Positions 1 to 8,719 of a DNA stretch of 64,000 bases are shown here, piece after piece; the stretch's first letter is position 1, and each line of letters opens with the position of its first letter. The translations under genes were made by a program, and so were the position numbers. The notes beneath the pieces are model-generated. The model was not told the origin of the DNA. It saw only the letters and a program-made list of their open reading frames with translations, and did not search any database. This DNA is from Deltaproteobacteria bacterium (lineage in GTDB: Bacteria; Desulfobacterota; GWC2-55-46; UBA9637). Where the stretch lies: assembly GCA_030690165.1 (NCBI GenBank), contig JAUYHF010000033.1, forward strand, positions 31,755 to 95,754, written 5' to 3'.

Positions 1-1512
1 TACAATCTTAAAACGTCTTATTGAAAACCACTCGCCTTTTCTAAAATCCATGGGAATACCCTGTTCAAGCGTAATTGGCGGATATGCTGTGTGGCGAATC
101 CCATTGTCGTTTTTGTTTGCAGCTACAATTACCACCCTTCCTGATATCATTTGCTGTTCCATTGTTTTATTTATCAGCTTGAATTTGACCTTATTTGCAG
201 CCATTCCTTTATCAATTGCAAAGTCTTCTATATCTACAAGTGGCCTGCCCTTGACCCACCCCTTTATCCCCTCCAGGGAGGGGAAGGGGTGGGTCAGGGG
301 TGTTTTTGATAAAACAGTTACGTCAGAAGGTAGTGTTGCTCCTGCTGCTGTCCCATTGGAAGGAGCCGATTGTAAGGTTTCGGTCTTTGCCACTTTATAG
401 GCAGTATATCTTTTTGCGACCTCTGCCGGCCTTTGTGTCGGCAAAGGGCTCCATTCTTCTCCAATTATTTTCCATTCCCCGATAGAAGCATTCGGGGACA
501 GGGCCGCATTTTCATTAACAAGATAGAGCCTCTTTATTCCAATGCTTGTCAGCCTGTCATTTTTATAGCGCTGCGCAAATGAGACAACCACATGGTTATT
601 ATGACGAAGGATTTTGATGTCTGACAAGGAGACATTTATATGTTTATATTGCCGGTTAAGACTCTCTTTATATTTTCTCCATCTTTCAAAATCCATACCA
701 TTTGTTCTGAAATTTTTTGAATACGTATCCGTATAACGGTTAATATCTTTTTTCTGCCAGCCGGTCTGCCACTTTTCAATCAGGCGCTCAATTTCCCTGC
801 GGGTGTTCGCTATATTTTCACCGCTGTCATATTCAATCTTGTCCACGATGATCATCGGCGTTGTCTGAAGTTTTATATATTCCGCAAGCTCAAGGACGTC
901 TTCATTTGCGGCTACAACACAGCCCCGCGTATCATACGGTTTTAAAGGCCGATCCGGTTGATCGGTTGCATGAAACCAGATGCCGTTTCCTTTTTTATGC
1001 AGAGTGGCATCTATGAAATTCGGATAATTTATCGGCATGGCCATTACGCCGTATTCAGGCAGCAGTTCCCTGTCATCCTTAACCACTGTAAAAAAATAAA
1101 CCCCTTCAGGAGTTTTACGGTCCCCGCTCCTGCCCTTGTCCCCTTGATTCCGGCCTGTAGTAACCTGAAAGGTTTTTATCAATTTATAATATTTATCGTA
1201 GAGATATAGTTTTTGGGTTGATTTTTCCACAAGTATTGCGTAATCCCAAAGCCCTATAAAATAAAAAGGGATCGTAGTTTGCAGAGATGTATCAGATATG
1301 CGGCCATTGATAGAATTACTGTTTTGTAGATTACCGTTAGTCGGTTCGGCAGACTCACGATGAGGTTGCGCCGCTGTTTCTGCCCCGGAAGAAGGGGTTT
1401 TTGCGAGGGAGCTTATCTGATTATTATCAGAAAAAACATATCCCGCATTGCCTGCCATCCAAAACAGGACGAGGCCTATTCTGACCACTGACCACTGACC
1501 ACTATCTTTCAA
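1..1512 (-). CDS. L,D-transpeptidase (YkuD) with NTF2-like C-terminal region, partial
   Basis: Open frame on the minus strand running off the left edge (504 codons seen). It should form 3-3 peptidoglycan cross-links or anchor proteins in the periplasm. Residues about 90-215 match YkuD: an FHATD segment (His about 181) and a DTRGCVV segment with the nucleophile Cys near 198; the usual HGT is HAT here. Residues about 220-345 look like the NTF2/SnoaL-like region found in Cds6-type transpeptidases (IEKWQTGWQKKDINRYTDTYS). I place the start at TTG 1512, because the end of the bactofilin gene supplies GGAGG nine bases upstream, giving translational coupling; GTG 1488 is an alternative. The N-terminal hydrophobic stretch (IGLVLFWMAGNAG) looks like a signal peptide and is preceded by three CTGACCA heptads. 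A GC-rich palindrome at 252-296 is read through in frame. Confidence 0.8.
   Translation of the reverse strand, partial: MKDSGQWSVVRIGLVLFWMAGNAGYVFSDNNQISSLAKTPSSGAETAAQPHRESAEPTNGNLQNSNSINGRISDTSLQTTIPFYFIGLWDYAILVEKSTQKLYLYDKYYKLIKTFQVTTGRNQGDKGRSGDRKTPEGVYFFTVVKDDRELLPEYGVMAMPINYPNFIDATLHKKGNGIWFHATDQPDRPLKPYDTRGCVVAANEDVLELAEYIKLQTTPMIIVDKIEYDSGENIANTRREIERLIEKWQTGWQKKDINRYTDTYSKNFRTNGMDFERWRKYKESLNRQYKHINVSLSDIKILRHNNHVVVSFAQRYKNDRLTSIGIKRLYLVNENAALSPNASIGEWKIIGEEWSPLPTQRPAEVAKRYTAYKVAKTETLQSAPSNGTAAGATLPSDVTVLSKTPLTHPFPSLEGIKGWVKGRPLVDIEDFAIDKGMAANKVKFKLINKTMEQQMISGRVVIVAANKNDNGIRHTAYPPITLEQGIPMDFRKGEWFSIRRFKIV
252..296. repeat. GC-rich palindrome inside the L,D-transpeptidase gene
   Basis: Inverted repeat with arms TGACCCACCCCTT and AAGGGGTGGGTCA around CCTCCAGGGAGG. 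It belongs to the same C/G palindrome family seen at 31460, 35763, 36420, 36607, 39634, 40243, 41088 and 60433. It is read through in frame in the C-terminal part of the transpeptidase. Confidence 0.75.
477..497. repeat. CCCCGA/TCGGGG hairpin inside the L,D-transpeptidase gene
   Basis: CCCCGA and TCGGGG flank a nine-base AT-rich loop. A similar hairpin (CCCCCGA, TCGGGGG) sits upstream of dnaA at 15289-15311, so this is probably a second small dispersed palindrome family. Confidence 0.5.
1481..1501. repeat. Heptad array, CTGACCA x3
   Basis: Three perfect tandem copies of a seven-base unit lie in the first codons of the transpeptidase, just before its hydrophobic signal segment. This is the simplest member of the seven-base-periodic repeat class that recurs through the window. 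Confidence 0.8.
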
Positions 1513-1513
1513 C

Positions 1514-1924
1514 CTACAGCGCCTCCATTTTTTGACCTTCCGCCCCTGCGCCAAGTGTATGCCCGCCTTTCTTCTCACCCATCTCGCATGTACCTTCAAA
1601 TATCACGCCTTCGCCAATAATGAGGTTGGTTGTCCTGATATTCCCGAACAGCTTGCCAGGCACTCTCAGTTCTATCCTGCTTTTTCCCTCTATGTTTCCC
1701 CTAAACTCGCCGCTTATAATAGCTGTGTCCACTGCTGCCTTTGCTTCTATAAGCGCGCCCTCGCCTACAATAAGGGTTCCGTTTATTGCGTCAACTTCGC
1801 CGTTAAATTTCCCGTCAATTCTGACAGAGCCCTCAAACTCAAGCTTTCCGGTAATAGCCACATCCTTGCCGATGAATCCGTTCATCTGCATGTCCCCTCT
1901 TTTTTTGTCCTTTTCGCCAAACAT
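1514..1924 (-). CDS. Bactofilin (polymer-forming cytoskeletal protein)
   Basis: 136 aa. Bactofilins polymerise without nucleotide into membrane-associated filaments that place cell-wall enzymes and, in some bacteria, ParAB. The body (about residues 20-115) is the right-handed beta-helix DUF583 domain, visible as glycine/hydrophobic periodicity (GKLEFEGSVRIDGKFNGEV, IEGKSRIELRVPGKLFGNI) with short polar tails. ATG 1924 is chosen because GGAGG lies five bases upstream; the frame is open to TTG 1951. It lies between parB and an L,D-transpeptidase. Bactofilin beside parAB and a periplasmic wall enzyme is a known arrangement and suggests a shared job in cell shape or chromosome anchoring. Confidence 0.93.
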   Translation of the reverse strand: MFGEKDKKRGDMQMNGFIGKDVAITGKLEFEGSVRIDGKFNGEVDAINGTLIVGEGALIEAKAAVDTAIISGEFRGNIEGKSRIELRVPGKLFGNIRTTNLIIGEGVIFEGTCEMGEKKGGHTLGAGAEGQKMEAL

Positions 1925-1967
1925 GATTTCCTCCTTTTTTTTATTTCTCAAACATAAAGCCTTGATG

Positions 1968-2810
1968 TTATGCCTTGATATTTCTCATCATCTCCAATAT
2001 CCGTTCCAATTCTTCATAAGAATAAAACTCTATCTCCAAACGGCCTTTCCCCTTGTTTTCCTTCACCAAAACCTTTGTGCCGAAAATACCCCTTAGTTCA
2101 TCCTCAACCGATTGCTGATGACCAGCCTTCTTGTGATGGGTTTTATCTTTGTTGATCCCCCTTTTTACAGCCTCTTCAGTCTCCCTTACAGACAGCCCCT
2201 TTTGTATTATTTTTCTACAAAGCTCTCTTTGACCGGCATGGCTGTCAAGGCCAAGGAGGACCTTGGCATGTCCCATAGATATTGCGCCTTTTTGCAACTC
2301 ATTCTTTACCTCAGGCGCAAGTTTCAGGAGTCTTAAATAATTTGCAACCGTTGCCCTTTCCTTGCCCACCTTTTTTGCCGTATCGTCCTGAGAAAGAGAG
2401 AACCTCTCCATCAGGCTTTTATAGGCCAATGCCTCTTCAATAGGATTTAAGTCCTGCCTCTGGATATTTTCTATAATTGCAAGCTCAAGACTCTCTTCCT
2501 CTGTAGCATCCCTTACAACAACAGGAACCTCTTTAAGCCCTGCAAGCCCCGCTGCGCGCCATCTCCGTTCGCCTGCTATCAGTTCATACCCGTTTTCCGA
2601 CCTTCTGACAATAAGAGGCTCTATAATCCCCTTTTCCCTGATGGAATCGGCAAGCTCTTTAAGCTGCTCTTCATTAAAATCCTTTCGCGGCTGAACCTTG
2701 CTGGGGGTTATTTCATCTATAGGGCAGACAAGGTAATTGTCCCCTGTTTTTTCAATATTCTGAATCAATGCGCCCAGCCCCTTGCCGAGCGCCTTTCTCT
2801 TTACCAACAT
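1968..2810 (-). CDS. parB: Chromosome partitioning protein ParB
   Basis: 280 aa, normal for chromosomal ParB. It binds parS, loads CTP and spreads as a clamp to form the segregation complex moved by ParA. The N-terminus has the basic KALGKGLGALI segment that contacts ParA. The CTP-binding box GERRWRAAG is at residues 80-88 and NIQRQDLNP follows near 115, then a helix-turn-helix (DTAKKVGKERATVANYLRLL), a lysine-rich linker and a C-terminal dimer domain. The stop of parA lies 10 bases upstream. Two parS-type sites lie nearby, at 3765 and 6379. Confidence 0.97.
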   Translation of the reverse strand: MLVKRKALGKGLGALIQNIEKTGDNYLVCPIDEITPSKVQPRKDFNEEQLKELADSIREKGIIEPLIVRRSENGYELIAGERRWRAAGLAGLKEVPVVVRDATEEESLELAIIENIQRQDLNPIEEALAYKSLMERFSLSQDDTAKKVGKERATVANYLRLLKLAPEVKNELQKGAISMGHAKVLLGLDSHAGQRELCRKIIQKGLSVRETEEAVKRGINKDKTHHKKAGHQQSVEDELRGIFGTKVLVKENKGKGRLEIEFYSYEELERILEMMRNIKA

Positions 2811-2820
2811 AGCTAACCCC

Positions 2821-3582
2821 TTAATTTTTCAAAAGAATTTCCTTTGCCAGCTCCATATAACTCAATGCGCCTTTGGATGTTATATCGTAAAGTATTACAG
2901 GTTTTCCAAAACTCGGACTTTCGCTTAGCCTTACATTTCTTGGTATTATTGTCTTGAATATCTTACTGGCAAAATGCGTTTTTACCTCTTCGGCTACCTG
3001 ATGGGCAAGATTATTTCTTGGGTCAAACATGGTAAGTAGTATGCCCTCTATTTCTAAATGAGGATTAAGATTTTTCTTTATAAGACCTATGGTTTTCATA
3101 AGCTGTGACAGGCCTTCTAATGCATAATATTCGCACTGCATAGGTATGATAACTGAATCTGCTGCTGTCAGGGCATTTACTGTTAAAAGACTCAAAGATG
3201 GAGGACAGTCAATAAAAATATAATCATAGTCATTAACGATATCCTTTAAGGCATCTTTTAATTTTATCTCTCTTCTTGGGTCGTCTATTAATTCCACCTC
3301 AGCGCCTATAAGGTCTATTGTGGAAGGGACAGTTTTTAGAAATGGAATCTCGGTGTCTTTAATAACCTCTTTTAGTCCTTTGTGCTGAATTATTGCCTGG
3401 TATATACTGTCCTTTGAGCCGTTTTTTGAGAGTCCAACTCCACTGGTAGTATTGCCCTGAGGGTCAAAATCAATCAGAAGAACCCTTTTTTCTGCAACAG
3501 CGATGGATGCAGAAAGATTTACAGCCGTCGTGGTTTTGCCAACACCACCCTTTTGATTTGCTATTCCTATTATTCTTGCCAT
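2821..3582 (-). CDS. parA: Chromosome partitioning ATPase ParA (Soj)
   Basis: 253 aa. Deviant Walker A ATPase that binds DNA non-specifically as an ATP dimer and is stimulated by ParB. The motif NQKGGVGKTTTA is at residues 9-20, Walker A' is LLIDFDPQGN, and Walker B is FIDCPPSLSLLT. It lacks an N-terminal DNA-binding extension, as expected for the chromosomal (Soj) type. The order mnmG-rsmG-parA-parB is the classic near-origin arrangement, consistent with dnaA and dnaN lying about 12 kb away. Confidence 0.97.
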   Translation of the reverse strand: MARIIGIANQKGGVGKTTTAVNLSASIAVAEKRVLLIDFDPQGNTTSGVGLSKNGSKDSIYQAIIQHKGLKEVIKDTEIPFLKTVPSTIDLIGAEVELIDDPRREIKLKDALKDIVNDYDYIFIDCPPSLSLLTVNALTAADSVIIPMQCEYYALEGLSQLMKTIGLIKKNLNPHLEIEGILLTMFDPRNNLAHQVAEEVKTHFASKIFKTIIPRNVRLSESPSFGKPVILYDITSKGALSYMELAKEILLKN

Positions 3583-3596
3583 TTATTTTAAGTAAA

Positions 3597-3673
3597 CCCC
3601 GTTAGAAGTCTCCTCCGTCAGGGGTAAGCCCTGATGGAAGAATAGTTTCCTGATAGGTAAACTTCTAACAGGG
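3597..3673. repeat. Inverted repeat in the rsmG-parA spacer
   Basis: Arms CCCCGTTAGAAGT (3597-3609) and ACTTCTAACAGGG (3661-3673) pair over 12 of 13 positions across a loop of about 50 bases. There is no U-tract, so it is not an obvious terminator. It lies upstream of parA on the minus strand and could structure the parA leader. Confidence 0.55.
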
Positions 3674-3764
3674 TAAACTCCGAATCTTCCTCGCCCCTGA
3701 TTTCGTAGGAAAGTTTACCATACAGTTTTCATTTTTCAAGGAAAAAATTGGCGGCTGTCTTTAT

Positions 3765-3780
3765 TGTTCCACATGGAACA
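3765..3780. promoter_or_regulatory. parS: parS-like site (one mismatch)
   Basis: TGTTCCACATGGAACA differs from the perfect parS palindrome by one base in the central CACGTG. It lies about 180 bases upstream of parA, between rsmG and parA. Confidence 0.8.
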
Positions 3781-3801
3781 GTTTTTCGGGTTATCGTTGG
3801 T

Positions 3802-4452
3802 TTAAATCTTTTTAAAACTCAAAATGGTTGTTGCAATATCTATAAACGGCAATTTTATTTCTTTTGCCCCAACATATTCCACATCAAGCTGCTTGAGCCC
3901 TTTTAATTCTTCCATCCACTTGGGGCCTTTTACTGATAGGAGGGCGCCTCCCTTTTTTGCGTAAGGCGCAGCTATATTTAAAAAACTACCAAGCCCGGCA
4001 AATGCCCTGGATGTAACAACATCAAAATAGGCGGCAAACTTTGTTATGGTTTCCTTATCTTCAGCCCTTGCCTGAACAGCCTCTATATTCTTAAGCCCGA
4101 TTGTCCTTATTATATGCCTCATAAAAATAACCTTTTTATTGACAGAATCCATTAACGTTATCTTTAAATCAGGAATGACAATATTTAAAGGAATACCAGG
4201 GAATCCAGCGCCAGAGCCAATATCAAGAAGGGTTTCTTTGCCGGACAGGAAGGAAGCCAATGTCAATGAATCCAGGAAATGTCTTATTATTATATCTTTA
4301 TCATCTGTAATGGCAGTGAGATTAATCTTTTTATTCCACTCTTTTAGCTCCTTAAGATATGAGGGGAAGGAGGATAATGCTTTATCTCCGATGGTAAGCC
4401 CAAGTTCTTTACCGCCTGCCTTTAAAATATTTTTTTGCTCTTCGTTTGTCAT
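3802..4452 (-). CDS. rsmG: 16S rRNA (guanine527-N7)-methyltransferase RsmG
   Basis: 216 aa, family length. It methylates N7 of G527 in 16S rRNA with SAM. The glycine-rich SAM loop reads LLDIGSGAGFPGIPL near residues 75-90, and the KEWNKKINLTAI segment before it is typical of GidB. The start ATG lies just after the mnmG stop (4456), so the two are one transcription unit. The mnmG-rsmG pair is conserved near many bacterial origins. Confidence 0.96.
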   Translation of the reverse strand: MTNEEQKNILKAGGKELGLTIGDKALSSFPSYLKELKEWNKKINLTAITDDKDIIIRHFLDSLTLASFLSGKETLLDIGSGAGFPGIPLNIVIPDLKITLMDSVNKKVIFMRHIIRTIGLKNIEAVQARAEDKETITKFAAYFDVVTSRAFAGLGSFLNIAAPYAKKGGALLSVKGPKWMEELKGLKQLDVEYVGAKEIKLPFIDIATTILSFKKI

Positions 4453-4455
4453 GGC

Positions 4456-6327
4456 CTAAATATGCCCTGTCTTTTTCAAATGTATCAAAAGCATGGACAC
4501 CGCAGCAGGCGTGATGCCGGACACCCTTGCTGCCTGACCAATGGATTCGGGCTTTATTGAAACGAGTTTCTCCATGACCTCTTTTGAAAGGCCGCTTACA
4601 TCATCAAAAGATATGTTTGACGGTATCTTAATCTCCTCCATCTTTTTAAATCGTTCAACCTGCCCCTGCTGCTGGTTTATATATCCTTCGTATTTAATCA
4701 TTATCTCAACCTGTTCCATAACATCCAACGGCGGCAGGTTCTTCCACTGCATAAGTTCATACACTGTTTTTACATAAACGCCATGTCTTTTGACGAGCTC
4801 TTTCAGGGTCGCGGCTTTTTTAATATCATCCAATTTGAGTATTCTAAGCATATTGTTTATATCGTGGGTCGGCAAAACCCTGTTTCCCTCAAGTTTTTTC
4901 AACTCATCCTCAATTGCCGCTTCCTTGGCCTTAAATATCCCGTAAGCAGTATCATTTATCAGTCCGATCTTATAACCCTTTTCTCTCAATCTCAAATCCG
5001 CATTATCTTCCCTTAAAAGCAGGCGGTATTCTGCCCTTGAGGTAAACATCCGGTAAGGTTCTTTTGTCCCCTTTGTCACAAGGTCGTCTATCATTACCCC
5101 GATATAGGCCTCGGAACGGTCAAGCACAAGCGGCGGGCTGCCTTTTATTTTTAAACCTGCGCTGACACCAGCAACAAGCCCTTGGGCTGCTGCCTCTTCA
5201 TAGCCGGACGTCCCGTTTATTTGACCGGCAAGATAAAGGCCTTCTATCATCTTTGTTTCAAGGGTTGGTTTTAGCTGGGTTGGCTCTACATAATCATATT
5301 CTATGGCATAGCCAGGCCTTAGAATCTCTACATTCTCCAGCCCTATTATGGTCCTTAAAAACCTGAGCTGAATATCAATTGGCAGGCTTGTGGACAGGCC
5401 ATTCGGGTATATTTCTGTTGTCTCATATCCCTCAGGCTCAAGAAATATCTGGTGACGTTCCTTATCAGAAAATCGTACAACCTTATCCTCAATAGACGGG
5501 CAATATCTCGGCCCGGTTCCCTGAATTACGCCGCTGTAGAGTGGAGAGCGGTCAAGGTTTTCTTTTATGACTGTATGCGTTTTATGGTTTGTATAGGTAA
5601 TGTGGCAGGGAACCTGTTTATTTGTAATCTTTTTTGTTGAAAAAGAAAATGGCGGTGGAGGATTATCGCCATCATGGACATCCAATTTTGAAAAATCTAT
5701 TGTTTTTGCATCAAGTCTCGGACATGTGCCTGTTTTTAACCTCCCCATGTTAAAACCGAGTTCTTTGAGGGAGAGGGAAAGATTTACAGACGGCATATCT
5801 CCGGCCCTCCCGCCAGGGAAATTATTCAGCCCAATATGGATAAGACCCCTTAAAAAAGTCCCTGTTGTTATAACAACAGCCTTTGCATTAAAAATCTCTC
5901 CTATATTTGTCTCCACCCCGCAAACCTTGCTATCCTTTACTAAAATCTTCTCAACCAATACCTGTCTTATATAAAGATTTTTCTGCGATTCAAGAACAGA
6001 CTTCATCCTTAGGCGGTATAGCTGCCTATCTGCCTGAGCCCTTGTTGCCCTTACAGCAGGTCCTTTGCTCATATTAAGTGTTCTGAACTGGATGCCTGTG
6101 GCGTCAATATTCTTTCCCATCTCGCCGCCAAGGGCATCTATCTCTCTTACAAGATGTCCCTTTGCAATCCCGCCTATGGCAGGGTTGCACGACATAAGGC
6201 CAATGGTATCGAGATTTATGGTGAGAATAAGGGTTTTTAGCCCCATTCTTGCACAGGCCAGGGCTGCCTCGCAACCGGCATGTCCGGCGCCAATAACTAT
6301 TACATCATATTGATTTTCTTTTGCCAT
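4456..6327 (-). CDS. mnmG: tRNA uridine-5-carboxymethylaminomethyl modification enzyme MnmG (GidA)
   Basis: 623 aa, full length. With MnmE it uses FAD and methylene-tetrahydrofolate to modify U34 of tRNAs. The FAD-binding [12 protein letters not shown] lies near residues 15-26, followed by SCNPAIGG, the second nucleotide-binding region and the C-terminal helical MnmE-interaction domain. The start is ATG 6327 ([13 protein letters not shown]). The frame extends to TTG 6378, but that codon abuts the parS site and the extension lacks family similarity. A hairpin at 6337-6364 lies in the leader. Confidence 0.97.
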   Translation of the reverse strand: MAKENQYDVIVIGAGHAGCEAALACARMGLKTLILTINLDTIGLMSCNPAIGGIAKGHLVREIDALGGEMGKNIDATGIQFRTLNMSKGPAVRATRAQADRQLYRLRMKSVLESQKNLYIRQVLVEKILVKDSKVCGVETNIGEIFNAKAVVITTGTFLRGLIHIGLNNFPGGRAGDMPSVNLSLSLKELGFNMGRLKTGTCPRLDAKTIDFSKLDVHDGDNPPPPFSFSTKKITNKQVPCHITYTNHKTHTVIKENLDRSPLYSGVIQGTGPRYCPSIEDKVVRFSDKERHQIFLEPEGYETTEIYPNGLSTSLPIDIQLRFLRTIIGLENVEILRPGYAIEYDYVEPTQLKPTLETKMIEGLYLAGQINGTSGYEEAAAQGLVAGVSAGLKIKGSPPLVLDRSEAYIGVMIDDLVTKGTKEPYRMFTSRAEYRLLLREDNADLRLREKGYKIGLINDTAYGIFKAKEAAIEDELKKLEGNRVLPTHDINNMLRILKLDDIKKAATLKELVKRHGVYVKTVYELMQWKNLPPLDVMEQVEIMIKYEGYINQQQGQVERFKKMEEIKIPSNISFDDVSGLSKEVMEKLVSIKPESIGQAARVSGITPAAVSMLLIHLKKTGHI

Positions 6328-6336
6328 AATTTTAAA

Positions 6337-6364
6337 CCCCGTAAGACCTTCGGTCTCTTGGGGG
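6337..6364 (-). other. Hairpin in the mnmG leader
   Basis: CCCC-N2-AAGACC, a TTC loop, then GGTCT-N3-GGGG form a two-part stem ten bases before the mnmG start. There is no U-run, so its role is unknown. Confidence 0.45.
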
Positions 6365-6378
6365 TAAACCTGAATCAA

Positions 6379-6394
6379 TGTTCCACGTGGAACA
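6379..6394. promoter_or_regulatory. parS: parS centromere site, perfect palindrome
   Basis: TGTTCCACGTGGAACA is a perfect 16-bp palindrome identical to the common bacterial parS consensus. It sits 52 bp upstream of the mnmG start. Together with 3765-3780 it brackets rsmG-mnmG close to parAB. Confidence 0.93.
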
Positions 6395-6594
6395 ATACTC
6401 AGTTTAAAAATTTTAATTTGTAGGCTTGCAGACTTATGAGACTGCCTTTAATAGAACAAAAACTACAGAAGGATCTGCCCATATAGGCGTTTACTATAAC
6501 AAAGCTTTGGTTTAAATACAAGACTGGGCAATAACTATAGAAAAATATTTTTATGCAGTTTGTCTTTTCCTGGTTTTTAGCGGGCTAAAATCCC

Positions 6595-6624
6595 TTGACA
6601 GACACAGACCATACAGGTTATATG
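6595..6624 (+). promoter_or_regulatory. Putative sigma-70 promoter of the zinc-ribbon receiver gene
   Basis: TTGACA (6595-6600) and TATATG (6619-6624) are 18 bp apart. The start codon is at 6632, so transcription would begin at or next to the ATG, giving a leaderless or nearly leaderless mRNA. The rest of the 6328-6631 spacer holds parS, the mnmG leader hairpin and AT-rich DNA with nothing else recognised. Confidence 0.45.
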
Positions 6625-6631
6625 AGATACC

Positions 6632-7273
6632 ATGGCAGAGAAGAAACCCATAGAGATAGAATGTCCGGGATGTAAGATAAAGTTTCGCTTATGGGTTCCT
6701 GCGGATCTCTTTTCAAAGTGGAAGAATGGGGAAAAGGTAGGATGTATAAAATGTGGAGCACACATCATATTGGAAAAAGAGGGCGATAGTTTCCGGGTCA
6801 AGTCCAAACAGCCGGTTGAAACAATAATAACAGAGCCTGCGCCGGAAGAAACCTCTGAAACCGTTGAAGCTATAGATGGAGTCATTCTTGTTGTTGACGA
6901 CGACGGTCTTGTCAGGAAGATGGCAGAAAATGTGCTTAAAAAAAATAGATTTATGCCTTTAACAGCAAAAAACGGACCAGAGGCATTGAGGAGTATAGAA
7001 CAAAACCGTGTGGCGCTTGTAGTGGTTGACCTGCATCTTAAAAACCCAAAAGATCCTGAATCCATTATGGATGGAGAAGAATTTTTACAAAGGCTTGTAG
7101 ATTCTGGAAAGAATATCCCGGCCATAGTAACTACCGGCAAAGATATTATTGATGACATAATCTTTGAGCCAAAATGGTATGACCTTCATGTTATGGCTTT
7201 TATTCAGAAGGGGAGCCCCTTTTGGACTGATGATCTTCTGGTAAAAATAAAAGAAACTTTAAAAAAGGATTAG
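6632..7273 (+). CDS. Zinc-ribbon plus response-regulator receiver protein
   Basis: 213 aa. N-terminal treble-clef-like zinc ribbon: CPGC at 11-14 and CIKC at 38-41, in the style of MJ0042/PilZ-adjacent ribbons. A Glu-rich linker and a receiver domain (about 83-210) follow, with DDD at 89-91 and acceptor Asp 133 (VVDLHL). There is no output domain, so it may act by protein contact. Similar zinc-ribbon receivers occur in deltaproteobacteria near gliding or chemosensory genes, but no kinase is adjacent. purD follows 22 bases downstream and may be cotranscribed. The CheA cluster at 31.9 kb has no CheY of its own; a link is only a guess. Confidence 0.8.
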   Translation: MAEKKPIEIECPGCKIKFRLWVPADLFSKWKNGEKVGCIKCGAHIILEKEGDSFRVKSKQPVETIITEPAPEETSETVEAIDGVILVVDDDGLVRKMAENVLKKNRFMPLTAKNGPEALRSIEQNRVALVVVDLHLKNPKDPESIMDGEEFLQRLVDSGKNIPAIVTTGKDIIDDIIFEPKWYDLHVMAFIQKGSPFWTDDLLVKIKETLKKD

Positions 7274-7295
7274 GAAGCAGGGTGGGAAAAATATA

Positions 7296-8564
7296 ATGAA
7301 TATATTAGTTGTGGGAAGCGGCGGCCGCGAACATGCTCTGGCATGGAAGATAGCCAAAAGCCGAAAAGTAAAAAAAATCTTTTGCGCGCCCGGAAATCCA
7401 GGAATTGCTCAGTTGGCAGAATGTGTTTCCATAAAGATTGATGATATAAACGGCCTTAGAGAATTTGCTGTTAAGGAAAAGATAGACCTTACAGTTGTAG
7501 GCCCGGAACTGCCGTTAACGTTAGGTATAGTTGACAGCTTTGAAGAAAAGGGGCTTAATATCTTTGGCCCTTCAAAAAAGGCAGCAGAGATAGAAGGGAG
7601 TAAGGTCTTTGCAAAAGACCTGATGCAGAAATATGAAATACCAACAGCAGTTTATAGGGTATTTAAAAATCCAAAAAATGCAAAAGACTATGTAAAGGAA
7701 CACAGCCTCCCGCTGGTTGTCAAGGCAGACGGCCTTGCGGCAGGTAAAGGGGTTATAATCTGTAAAACAAATGAGGATGCGCTTGACGCAATAAGGCTTA
7801 TAATGGAAAAAAGGGAATTTGGCAGAGCCGGAGACAGGGTAATCGTGGAAGAATTTTTAAAAGGCCAAGAGGTGTCATTTCTGGCAATAACTGACGGTAA
7901 GACAGTTATCCCCCTGCCACCTTGCCAGGATCACAAGGCTGTGTTTGATGGGGATAAGGGGCCGAACACAGGCGGCATGGGCGCCTATTCCCCAACACCG
8001 CTCGTAACTGCCAAATTAAAAGATGAGATAATGAACAGCATAATGATTCCGACTGTTAAGGCAATGGAAAAAGAGGAAAGACCTTATAAAGGCGTGCTTT
8101 ATGCAGGACTTATGATTACAAAAGACGGCCCCAGAGTTTTGGAATATAACTGTAGATTTGGCGACCCTGAAGCGCAGCCTATAATGATGAGGCTTAAAAA
8201 TGATCTGATAGATGTTCTTTCAGCATCGGTTGAGAAGAGGCTTAATAGGATTAAGCTTAATTGCGATAACAAGGTTGCTATATCCGTTGTTATGGCATCA
8301 AAAGGTTATCCGGGAAATTATGAAAAGGGTAAAGAAATAAGAGGAGTTGAAGATGTATCGAGACTAAAAAATGTTGTTGTTTTTCATGCCGGCACAGCAA
8401 TAAATGGTAACAAACTTGTGACAGCAGGGGGCAGGGTTCTCGATGTAACTGCCATGGGCGTTGGAATAAAAAGGGCTATGAATAAAGTCTATGAGGCGGT
8501 ATCAAGGATAAAATGGGAAGGTGTGCATTATCGGAAGGATATTGGGGCAAAGGCGATAAAATAG
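7296..8564 (+). CDS. purD: Phosphoribosylamine-glycine ligase PurD
   Basis: 422 aa, family length. ATP-grasp enzyme joining glycine to phosphoribosylamine in purine synthesis. GSGGREHALAWKIA starts the protein; KADGLAAGKGVI and GGMGAYSPTP are ATP-grasp signatures, and RFGDPEAQ is the metal-binding segment. The next purine gene, purE, lies 4 kb away, after an inserted defence block. Confidence 0.97.
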   Translation: MNILVVGSGGREHALAWKIAKSRKVKKIFCAPGNPGIAQLAECVSIKIDDINGLREFAVKEKIDLTVVGPELPLTLGIVDSFEEKGLNIFGPSKKAAEIEGSKVFAKDLMQKYEIPTAVYRVFKNPKNAKDYVKEHSLPLVVKADGLAAGKGVIICKTNEDALDAIRLIMEKREFGRAGDRVIVEEFLKGQEVSFLAITDGKTVIPLPPCQDHKAVFDGDKGPNTGGMGAYSPTPLVTAKLKDEIMNSIMIPTVKAMEKEERPYKGVLYAGLMITKDGPRVLEYNCRFGDPEAQPIMMRLKNDLIDVLSASVEKRLNRIKLNCDNKVAISVVMASKGYPGNYEKGKEIRGVEDVSRLKNVVVFHAGTAINGNKLVTAGGRVLDVTAMGVGIKRAMNKVYEAVSRIKWEGVHYRKDIGAKAIK

Positions 8565-8610
8565 TTATTCACGCTCAAAAATTGCCCATCTGCTGCGTTG
8601 TCGCTGCGGT

Positions 8611-8644
8611 TTCGTCTACACTGCCAATTGGGAGTATAGACGAA
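8611..8644. repeat. 34-bp imperfect palindrome between purD and the SIR2-STAND gene
   Basis: The two 17-base halves are complementary at 15 of 17 positions (TTCGTCTA at one end, TAGACGAA at the other). The flanks (GCTCAAAAAT at 8574, ATTTATGAGC at 8651) are weakly inverted too. It shares TCTAC-N-CTGCCAAT with the right end of the element at 36584-36727, so it may be a remnant of the same kind of mobile repeat. Confidence 0.5.
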
Positions 8645-8719
8645 CCTATTCATTTATGAGCAAGATAGGTAACATTTTGCTTGCAGACTTAAGAAAAACA
8701 AAAGGCAAGGAAATTGGAA

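Noticed and set aside
1532..2096. Plus-strand frames opposite bactofilin
   Set aside because: Bactofilin is well supported; the opposite frames overlap each other and have no ribosome site.
6328..6378. N-terminal extension of MnmG to TTG 6378
   Set aside because: The codon abuts parS and the extension has no family similarity; ATG 6327 starts the conserved protein.
6577..7158. 193-codon open frame on the minus strand opposite the zinc-ribbon receiver gene
   Set aside because: It lies antisense to a gene with clear motifs, is Ser/Thr-rich as antisense shadows are, and has no ribosome site or domain.
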